Source of the DNA: Methanomicrobiales archaeon
Lineage (GTDB): Archaea > Halobacteriota > Methanomicrobia > Methanomicrobiales > JACTUA01
Reading direction: 5' to 3'
DNA: 6,278 nucleotides
Assembly (NCBI GenBank): GCA_028678635.1
Contig: JAJRDC010000142.1
Span: 1-6,278, forward strand
A program made the translations under genes and the position numbers. Under the pieces are notes generated by a model. The model was given only the letters and a program-made list of their open reading frames with translations. It was not told the DNA's origin and did no database searches. This document shows positions 1 to 4,621 of the stretch, one piece after another. Each line of letters opens with the position of its first letter. The first letter of the stretch is position 1.

Positions 1-76
1 TGCAGAGGGCCAGGGAGGCGAGGAGGATCAGGAGGAGCATGGTGAGAACCGCCCACCCTTTCAGTGGCGCACGCAT
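1..76 (-). CDS. N-terminal fragment of a secreted or membrane protein (partial)
   Basis: Only the first 25 codons lie in the window; the gene continues past the left edge. The ATG is at 76-74 on the minus strand. The translation is a short basic stretch (M-R-A-P-L-K-G-W) followed by about 15 hydrophobic residues rich in Leu and Ile, ending in L-A-L-C at the edge. This is a typical signal peptide or N-terminal membrane anchor. The final Cys could be a lipobox Cys, but the -1 Leu is unusual and too little is visible to say. There is no clear Shine-Dalgarno; an ATATA element 23-27 bases upstream would suit a leaderless transcript. The function cannot be assigned. Confidence 0.55.
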   Translation of the reverse strand, partial: MRAPLKGWAVLTMLLLILLASLALC

Positions 77-98
77 GGGGATTGCTGGTATGTTGGGG

Positions 99-103
99 TA
101 TAT
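99..103 (-). promoter_or_regulatory. Possible TATA element for the left-edge gene
   Basis: On the minus strand this reads ATATA within CCATATACC, the only A/T-rich patch in an otherwise GC-rich gap. It lies 23-27 bases upstream of the ATG at 76, the spacing expected if archaeal transcription starts at or next to the start codon. The match to an archaeal TATA box is short, so this is tentative. Confidence 0.25.
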
Positions 104-252
104 GGAGTTTGCCGGTAAGAGGGCGGCGGTGGCGGCCAGGCCATGATCCTGCACGGAGTCGACCGGGTCATGATGATCAGGGAGGATGACACCCATTTCC
201 CAGGACGGATCAGATGTGTGGGGATGTCCAGTACTCTCAGAATGACGTGGGG

Positions 253-264
253 TCCGGGCCCGGA
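253..264. repeat. Perfect 12-bp palindrome just downstream of the quinone oxidoreductase stop
   Basis: TCCGGGCCCGGA is its own reverse complement. It sits 7 bases beyond the stop codon of the minus-strand gene ending at 271. It may be a 3' end hairpin or a binding site, or a chance product of GC-rich sequence. No oligo-T tract follows it on the minus strand, so it is not a convincing terminator. The rest of the 77-270 gap holds no convincing gene. Confidence 0.3.
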
Positions 265-270
265 ACGGTT

Positions 271-870
271 TCAGGAATCCGGGGGGAACGTGAGCCGGAC
301 CCGCTCCCGCACTTCAGACAGCCATTCCTTCCGCTGTTCCTCCGTGCTGGTGACAATGACCCCGAACATCCTCCGGTAAAAGAGCGGAACCCCGCAGAAG
401 GAGGCAATGCAGTCCTTCCAGATGCGCTCGAGCGGGTCGCCGAAGACCTCCTGCTCCCGCAGTGCAGGCGTGTTGGAGGTGTTGAAGACGAGAAGAGCCC
501 GTGCGTTCAACAGCCCGAGGGGTACCCCTTCGCCGGAATCTGTTTCCGCAAACCTGTACGCAACTCCGGGACGCAGGATACGGTCGATCCAGCCTTTCAG
601 GATTGCCGGCGGCATCCCCCACCAGTTCGGGTGCACGACCACGATCCCGTCCGCAGCGGTGATCTCACGGCAATGCTCTGCCACGGGCGGGGGCAGGGAT
701 GCATCGAGGGGGATCTCCTGATGCGGGAGCAGGGGATCGAACCGTTCTGCGTACAGATCATGGAATGTAACCTGGTGCCCGCAGCTGCGAAGGGTGGACA
801 CGACGTCACCTGCGATGGCGTGGTTGTAACTCCCCTGGCGGGGATGGGCGAGAATGACGGTTATCTTCAT
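271..870 (-). CDS. NAD(P)H:quinone oxidoreductase / KefF-like flavodoxin-fold protein
   Basis: A 199-residue protein of the Flavodoxin_2 family (NQO1, MdaB, KefF), whose members bind FMN or FAD and carry out two-electron reduction of quinones and related electrophiles with NAD(P)H in the cytosol. Visible signs are the first beta strand followed by a phosphate-binding loop (ILAHPRQGSYNHA, residues 6-18), the family signature around residues 80-99 (HPNWWGMPPAILKGWIDRIL) that contacts the isoalloxazine ring, and NTSNTP at 130-135. The length is normal for the family. The ATG at 870 is preceded by a purine-rich AAAGGGGG that can act as a ribosome binding site. It lies downstream of a flavodoxin on the same strand with a 130-base gap, so co-transcription is possible but unproven. 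The electron donor and acceptor cannot be read from sequence. Family confidence is high; the exact substrate is unknown. Confidence 0.9.
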   Translation of the reverse strand: MKITVILAHPRQGSYNHAIAGDVVSTLRSCGHQVTFHDLYAERFDPLLPHQEIPLDASLPPPVAEHCREITAADGIVVVHPNWWGMPPAILKGWIDRILRPGVAYRFAETDSGEGVPLGLLNARALLVFNTSNTPALREQEVFGDPLERIWKDCIASFCGVPLFYRRMFGVIVTSTEEQRKEWLSEVRERVRLTFPPDS

Positions 871-907
871 TCGTTTCCCCCTTTCCGTGCGGTGACAGGG
901 GAAGGAT

Positions 908-930
908 CCGGGACTCTCTCCCGGTCCCGG
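908..930. repeat. GC-rich hairpin between the two flavoprotein genes
   Basis: CCGGGAC (908-914) and GTCCCGG (924-930) form a perfect 7-bp inverted repeat around a 9-base loop. GGGG at about 898-901 and CCCC at 934-937 could extend it beyond internal loops. It lies in the leader of the quinone oxidoreductase gene, about 38-60 bases upstream of its ATG at 870. It could be an RNA structure in the leader, an operator, or a weak end signal for the flavodoxin transcript. There is no T-tract on the minus strand. Confidence 0.4.
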
Positions 931-1000
931 GACACCCCGTGACGGCCCCCTTCTGTCCGGGCCATCGCCTTATGGAGCAGAATTTCTCATCTCTCCCGGA

Positions 1001-1474
1001 TCAGCTGGATGTGATCTGCCCGATGAGGGTATTCACCCTGCCCTCGTCACGGAGCTCCTTCCGGCTGAAGGACGCACTGGCCGTGACGGTGACACCCCGC
1101 CCTTCCAGCGCCTTCTGCATGAGGGCAAGGCTCTCCCCGGGCGATCCCCCGCAGGTCACGAAGAGGACGGCTTTCTTCCCCTCCCATCCCTTCAGGGCCT
1201 GGATGGCGGCGTTGACGGCAGGGGTGGGCTTCCCGCCCCAGACGGGGGAACCGATCACCACCAGGTCGTACTTCGAGGCATCGATGGTGGATGGCTCGAT
1301 GGGATCGAGGAGACCCTTCCCCGCCCGCCGTCCTCCGATCAGGAACTTGGTGATCCTGTTGTAATGCTGGAGGTCCTGTACCTCGATCCGATCTCCCCCC
1401 GTGGCGGCACGGCACCGGTCCGCGATTCCCCTCGTATTCCCCGTCTCCGAATGAAAGATGTAGCAGAGGTTCAT
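1001..1474 (-). CDS. Flavodoxin family protein
   Basis: A 157-residue FMN-binding flavodoxin-type electron carrier. The phosphate-binding loop is clear at residues 8-14 (HSETGNT), straight after the first beta strand. The 70s loop SPVWGGKPTPAV (76-87) supplies an aromatic that would stack on the flavin, and the 107-114 stretch TCGGSPGE is the second flavin loop. Length and architecture fit short-chain flavodoxins common in methanogens, which act in the cytosol as low-potential electron carriers or flavin reductases. The reading frame stays open upstream to about 2089, but that stretch is antisense to another gene and has no flavodoxin character. The ATG at 1474 puts the first beta strand at the N-terminus as expected. 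An adjacent quinone oxidoreductase-like gene on the same strand may share its role. The redox partner is unknown. Confidence 0.88.
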   Translation of the reverse strand: MNLCYIFHSETGNTRGIADRCRAATGGDRIEVQDLQHYNRITKFLIGGRRAGKGLLDPIEPSTIDASKYDLVVIGSPVWGGKPTPAVNAAIQALKGWEGKKAVLFVTCGGSPGESLALMQKALEGRGVTVTASASFSRKELRDEGRVNTLIGQITSS

Positions 1475-1501
1475 GGTCCAATCATCCCGTGCAGGGATAG
1501 G

Positions 1502-1511
1502 ATCCCGGGAT
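1502..1511. repeat. 10-bp palindrome in the divergent flavodoxin/membrane-protein gap
   Basis: ATCCCGGGAT is perfectly palindromic and lies 28-37 bases upstream of the flavodoxin ATG, where a regulator could affect its promoter. A second small dyad, TCCC-GTGCA-GGGA, lies just beside it at about 1484-1496. TCCCGGGA-like strings recur in this GC-rich DNA, so chance is a real alternative. The rest of the gap 1475-1609 shows no gene. Confidence 0.25.
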
Positions 1512-1609
1512 ACGTGAAGATTTCCCGGAAGATGCGCAGGCACAGGGGACGGGAACGGGCAGGTGGCCCGGCGGAAGGCATAAGATCGGGAAGGGCAAAG
1601 AACTCCCCT

Positions 1610-1996
1610 GTGAACGTGGGGATCAGGGATACCCTGGGACTGGGTACAGGCCTCTGGCTGATCGGGTACCTCTCCTCCCTGGTGCTCTTCTTCACGCCAT
1701 ACTCGGCCACCATGGGCTGGATCCTCACCGCCATCTTCACGCCGGTCACCATCGCCATCACCTGGTGGTGGTTCAGGGAGAGGACTCTCCCCCTCTGCTA
1801 TTACGTCGGGGTCGGGATCGCCTGGACCCTGATCGCCGTCGTGCTCGATTACCTGTTCATTGTCCGGCTGTTCCAGGCCACATCCTATTACCAGCCGAAT
1901 GTCTTCCTCTACTATGCCCTGACGTTCCTGATCCCGGTGGGAGTTGGACTTTACCGGACCTATGCCGGGCGGGAGCCGATGAAAACACAGGGATGA
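1610..1996 (+). CDS. Small four-helix integral membrane protein
   Basis: A hydrophobic protein of about 128 residues that I do not recognise with certainty. Four membrane segments are visible at roughly residues 9-29, 35-55, 62-88 and 98-117 counted from the GTG at 1610. The second ends in a striking T-W-W-W-F-R-E-R, and the C-terminus is short and charged (REPMKTQG). It is somewhat reminiscent of uncharacterised DUF5367-type membrane proteins; this is from memory and weak. The start is uncertain. The GTG at 1610 puts the first helix near the N-terminus and has a CATAAG element about 27 bases upstream, fitting a leaderless transcript. An ATG at 1532 would add 26 residues of Arg/Gly-rich sequence antisense-like in character, and a GTG at 1616 is also possible. 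It is divergent from the flavodoxin and convergent with the serpin. Confidence 0.7.
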   Translation: MNVGIRDTLGLGTGLWLIGYLSSLVLFFTPYSATMGWILTAIFTPVTIAITWWWFRERTLPLCYYVGVGIAWTLIAVVLDYLFIVRLFQATSYYQPNVFLYYALTFLIPVGVGLYRTYAGREPMKTQG

Positions 1997-2049
1997 AGAG
2001 GTCCCGCCCGTGTGACTCTCAGGGTGTGAGCAGGATACTCCAGCGAGTG

Positions 2050-2069
2050 CCCTTTTTCCGAAAAACGGG
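2050..2069. terminator. Candidate bidirectional terminator between convergent genes
   Basis: CCC-TTTTT-CCG-AAAAA-C-GGG forms a compact hairpin with a three-base loop and one bulged base. It gives a T5 run on the plus strand (2053-2057) and another on the minus strand (2061-2065). It sits between the stop of the plus-strand membrane protein (1996) and the stop of the minus-strand serpin (2086). Archaeal transcription commonly ends at oligo-T, so this one element could serve both transcripts. The position is persuasive, but the function is inferred. Confidence 0.45.
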
Positions 2070-2085
2070 GGGGAATGAAGATACC

Positions 2086-3381
2086 TCATCCCCCCGGCTC
2101 CGCCACCCTTCCGATAAAGAGTATGTTCCCCGTATCATCATCCTGGATCAGGAACAGGAACGGGTGGTCCGCACGGAAGACCGGGACCGGAGGTTCGTCC
2201 CGGATGGCCGTGACCCTCATCACGACGGCCGTTGCCGCGGCGGCCTCCGTCCCCTCCTCGTTCACGTCCACGAAGGCCTGGTGGATCACGTCCCCGATGA
2301 ACAGGTTCCGGGTGCCGTCCATGCCAAAGAAGTTCGCATCCGTCGTGAACGCCGTCGGCATTCCCATCGCTGACAGCGTGGCGGGGAGGCTGTACTTCGT
2401 CTCCATCGTGAACTTCGGGAAGGAGACCATCACCCGCCGGCTCGCGAGGGAATGTCTCCAGTCATCGAGCTGCTCCACGGTGAGGGAATCCTCCACCGCC
2501 GAGAGGTCGTTGCCCTTCGGGAGGATGACGAGCATCGAGAGCTGCTTCCCGCCGCCTGCCGCATAGGGCATCCGGAGGACCTGCACGGTGTCGGTCTCCG
2601 TGTAGTTGAAGATCGCTTCCTCGTCCGTCCTCGCCATCATCTGGACAGGGACCGTGGTACCGGGCGTCACGGTGAAGGGAGCCTCCTTCGTCTTGTTGAC
2701 GTCGAACTGCTTCACCCAGGTGCCCTTGAAGTACACGGCGTTCGTGATGACCATCCGCGTCATGGGATCGATCGCTCCCTGGGGGATCAGGTCCCTGATC
2801 CGGTTGTTGGTATGGTCCTCCACCCACTGGTTGATGGTCTGACGGGAGGGCTCCGGCTGGTTCCTGAAATCCATGTTGGTGGCGCTGGCGCCGTAGTACT
2901 CCTGCGCCGTGTTGATGTAATCAGGAAGGAATGCGTAGGTCTTCTCTGCCCAGAGATTGTTCGCCGTGGAGAGAAGGTAGCGGGCGTTCCCCTGGTTGAT
3001 GCCCCGGGAGAGATCCCGGAAGCCTTCCCGCCGGGTTGCATCGTCTGCCGGGAAATGGAACACGGACCGGATCTCGTCCGCCGTGGTTCCCCGGGCCCCC
3101 TCGTACGTGATGGCAAGGGCGGACGAGAGGGAGAACGGCGAGAAGAACAGGTTACCCGGTTTCCCGTGGAGCTCGCGGTAGGCGTCCAGGGCGAAGCGGT
3201 TGTTCGCATCCACCACACTTTCAACTGCCGGGGATGGCTGGCCGCCGTCTCCCGTCGGGACGGTCGTGGGTTCAGGTGTGGGGGTCACAGGGGTTCCTGA
3301 GGGGGAGGTAAGGCACCCCGGGATGATAACTGCTGCCATGCAGATCAGGCAGCAGGCTAGGATGGCTCCGGTCCGGTTCAT
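2086..3381 (-). CDS. Serpin (protease inhibitor family I4), predicted lipoprotein
   Basis: A 431-residue serpin, a suicide inhibitor of serine or cysteine proteases. Residues 1-23 are a signal peptide ending in IIPGC, so Cys23 is the likely lipid-modified residue. Residues 24-52 form a Pro/Thr-rich linker. The serpin domain follows: FFSPFSLSSALA (79-90), NAVYFKGTW (214-222), the FPKF strand (321-324), and FRADHPFLF (402-410) with FIGRVAEP (422-429) at the C-terminus. The hinge of the reactive loop, E375-E-G-T-E-A-A-A-A-T384, has Thr at P14 and small residues at P12-P9, the pattern of inhibitory serpins. Counting 15 residues from Gly377 puts P1 near Thr391, with P1' Ala392, but Arg389 and Arg394 are nearby alternatives. 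The ATG at 3381 has a perfect AGGTGATC ribosome binding site. It is probably anchored outside the cell membrane as a single-gene transcript. The target protease is unknown. Confidence 0.95.
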   Translation of the reverse strand: MNRTGAILACCLICMAAVIIPGCLTSPSGTPVTPTPEPTTVPTGDGGQPSPAVESVVDANNRFALDAYRELHGKPGNLFFSPFSLSSALAITYEGARGTTADEIRSVFHFPADDATRREGFRDLSRGINQGNARYLLSTANNLWAEKTYAFLPDYINTAQEYYGASATNMDFRNQPEPSRQTINQWVEDHTNNRIRDLIPQGAIDPMTRMVITNAVYFKGTWVKQFDVNKTKEAPFTVTPGTTVPVQMMARTDEEAIFNYTETDTVQVLRMPYAAGGGKQLSMLVILPKGNDLSAVEDSLTVEQLDDWRHSLASRRVMVSFPKFTMETKYSLPATLSAMGMPTAFTTDANFFGMDGTRNLFIGDVIHQAFVDVNEEGTEAAAATAVVMRVTAIRDEPPVPVFRADHPFLFLIQDDDTGNILFIGRVAEPGG

Positions 3382-3383
3382 AC

Positions 3384-3391
3384 GATCACCT
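3384..3391 (-). promoter_or_regulatory. Strong ribosome binding site of the serpin gene
   Basis: On the minus strand this reads AGGTGATC followed by GT and the ATG at 3381. It is fully complementary to the usual 3' end of prokaryotic 16S rRNA and is the best Shine-Dalgarno in the window. It fixes the serpin start and so supports the signal peptide. Confidence 0.8.
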
Positions 3392-3425
3392 GGTCACAGC
3401 TGGATGATCCTGCATGGGTGAGAAT

Positions 3426-3446
3426 CATATTTATGGTTTTATTTAA
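3426..3446 (-). promoter_or_regulatory. AT-rich archaeal core promoter of the serpin gene
   Basis: Read on the minus strand this stretch carries TTAAATAAAA (3446-3437) followed by CATAAATATG (3435-3426), the most A/T-rich sequence of the window. A TATA box centred at about 3430 would start transcription near 3404, leaving a leader of about 22 bases that contains the AGGTGATC site. Which of the two A/T blocks is the TATA box cannot be decided by eye. Confidence 0.55.
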
Positions 3447-3451
3447 CTGCG

Positions 3452-3455
3452 AAAA
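3452..3455 (-). terminator. Possible oligo-T end of the sulfur operon
   Basis: The minus strand shows AAAAATTTTCG about 34-37 bases past the stop of the last YeeE/YedE gene, giving a TTTT run, the first after that gene. It directly abuts the serpin promoter, so operon end and next promoter are packed within about 60 bases. A four-base T run is a weak signal. Confidence 0.25.
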
Positions 3456-3488
3456 TTTTTGGAGGGATGGAGGGGAGGGGGATCCCGC

Positions 3489-4046
3489 CTAGAAGCCGAG
3501 GACTGTGAGGACGTAGAAGACGACGGGGATCAGGATCACCATGGCAATGACCACGACCCACGGCGGGAGGTGGAGCAGCTCCGGGATCGTCACCGCCGGG
3601 AACTTCCCCCGGTTCAGGACCGTGCGGTCCAGGCGGGGATAGAGCCGGGCAAAGAGACCGGCCCCCAGGACCATCCCGATCATGCCCACCAGGGCGTCCA
3701 TGGCACCCGCCCCGACGGCGGCCGCGGCGGTGCCGGGGCAGTAGCCCAGGACGGCAAACCCTGCCCCGAAGACCAGGCCGCCGAGTACTGTGGCCCCCAC
3801 CGATCCCATCCGGCAGTGGAGCCGGGCGGCCCCCGCGGCCTTCATGGCGTACACGCCGATCATCCCGACGAGTACCGCCGTGAGCATCACCTTCACGACG
3901 GTGAAGTCGGTGAGGAGGAGCTGGCCCAGGATCACCGGGTACTCCGTGACCTGGCCCTTCTGGAGGAGGAAACCGAAGACGATGCCGGTGGCGAGCCCCA
4001 GCACCAGCTGGGCCCGCGCACTGGACCGGATCTGTTGCAGCGTCAT
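3489..4046 (-). CDS. YeeE/YedE family sulfur transporter, C-terminal-half subunit
   Basis: A 185-residue membrane protein of the YeeE/YedE (sulfur transport) family. Members such as TsuA import thiosulfate, and related two-gene pairs (PmpA/PmpB type) move sulfur species across the cytoplasmic membrane. Hydrophobic segments lie around residues 12-28, 50-70, 83-103, 115-133 and 162-183. The key family motif is GYCPGT at 101-106, with Cys103 matching the conserved cysteine of the second half of full-length transporters; a second Cys lies at 78 in RLHCRMGS. Full-length proteins are about twice this size, so this is one half of a split transporter, with the upstream gene (stop 10 bases before this start) supplying the other. 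A GAGGGTGG ribosome binding site precedes the ATG. The exact cargo and direction are inferred. Confidence 0.88.
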   Translation of the reverse strand: MTLQQIRSSARAQLVLGLATGIVFGFLLQKGQVTEYPVILGQLLLTDFTVVKVMLTAVLVGMIGVYAMKAAGAARLHCRMGSVGATVLGGLVFGAGFAVLGYCPGTAAAAVGAGAMDALVGMIGMVLGAGLFARLYPRLDRTVLNRGKFPAVTIPELLHLPPWVVVIAMVILIPVVFYVLTVLGF

Positions 4047-4056
4047 CGTTCCACCC

Positions 4057-4581
4057 TCAGAGGTACGGGGACCCGTAGAGCAGGCCCGCGACCGCTATCC
4101 CGCCGGCAAAGAAGCAGGCGGCGGCCACCCAGCTGGCCAGCGAGAGCTGGAGCGTCCCCGAGATCCCGTGGCCGGAGGTGCACCCGCCGGCCCAGCGGGC
4201 ACCCAAGCCTAGCAGGATCCCCCCGGCGAGGGCGACGGTCAACCGGAGGGGCCAGCCGGTCCCGAACGCGGCTGCGAACATCGTCGGTACCAGGATGATC
4301 GAGAAGGTGCCCGAGAGGGTGGCCGAGAGGAACGCCCCGATCACGAGACCGATGAGGAGCATGCCCCACCAGTCCACCGCCGGGACGAACTGGCGGTAGT
4401 AGGGCATGGAGCCTGCCTTCTCCCGCGAGACGGCGGTCTCCACCATCCCGGCGGTCTTCGCGTAGCCGGTCGAGCATCCCAGGGGGTGGTCGGAGAGGAG
4501 GAACGTGGTCCAGATGAGAACCCCGATCCCTGCCCCCACCACGTAAGGGGACCATGACGCCATGGCCAGGTATTCCAACAT
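4057..4581 (-). CDS. YeeE/YedE family sulfur transporter, N-terminal-half subunit
   Basis: A 174-residue membrane protein, partner of the downstream half-size YeeE/YedE gene. Membrane segments are visible around residues 12-29, 71-90, 93-108, 113-128 and 148-169. Two family cysteine motifs are clear: PLGCSTGYAK (33-42, Cys36) and AGGCTSGHGISG (131-142, Cys134). In characterised TsuA-type thiosulfate transporters conserved cysteines in such motifs line the path and pass the sulfur substrate along. Together with Cys103 of the partner the pair would restore the usual set of three. The ATG at 4581 follows GGAG with a 10-base spacer, and the gene starts 40 bases after the stop of the MBL/rhodanese enzyme, so the three are very likely one operon. 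Met7 is an alternative start. The cargo is inferred to be thiosulfate or another sulfane-sulfur compound. Confidence 0.88.
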   Translation of the reverse strand: MLEYLAMASWSPYVVGAGIGVLIWTTFLLSDHPLGCSTGYAKTAGMVETAVSREKAGSMPYYRQFVPAVDWWGMLLIGLVIGAFLSATLSGTFSIILVPTMFAAAFGTGWPLRLTVALAGGILLGLGARWAGGCTSGHGISGTLQLSLASWVAAACFFAGGIAVAGLLYGSPYL

Positions 4582-4621
4582 GAGTCACATGCTCCAGGGA
4601 GGTTGAGGGACGCCCCCGGAT

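Noticed and set aside
214..942. A 242-codon plus-strand frame over the quinone oxidoreductase.
   Set aside because: It is antisense to a gene with a clear flavodoxin-fold signature and has no family-like sequence of its own.
1475..2089. Upstream extension of the flavodoxin frame to a 362-residue protein.
   Set aside because: The added residues are charged Gly/Pro/Asp repeats antisense to the plus-strand membrane protein. The flavodoxin's first beta strand begins exactly at the ATG at 1474.
143..3414. An 11-bp match ATGATCCTGCA at 143-153 and 3404-3414.
   Set aside because: Matches of this length are expected by chance in a window of this size, and the flanks do not extend convincingly.
2452..4298. 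Long plus-strand frames over the serpin (2452-3300) and over the YeeE/YedE genes (3459-4298).
   Set aside because: They are composition-driven shadows rich in His, Arg, Gly and Asp with no motifs. The minus-strand genes beneath them are unambiguous.
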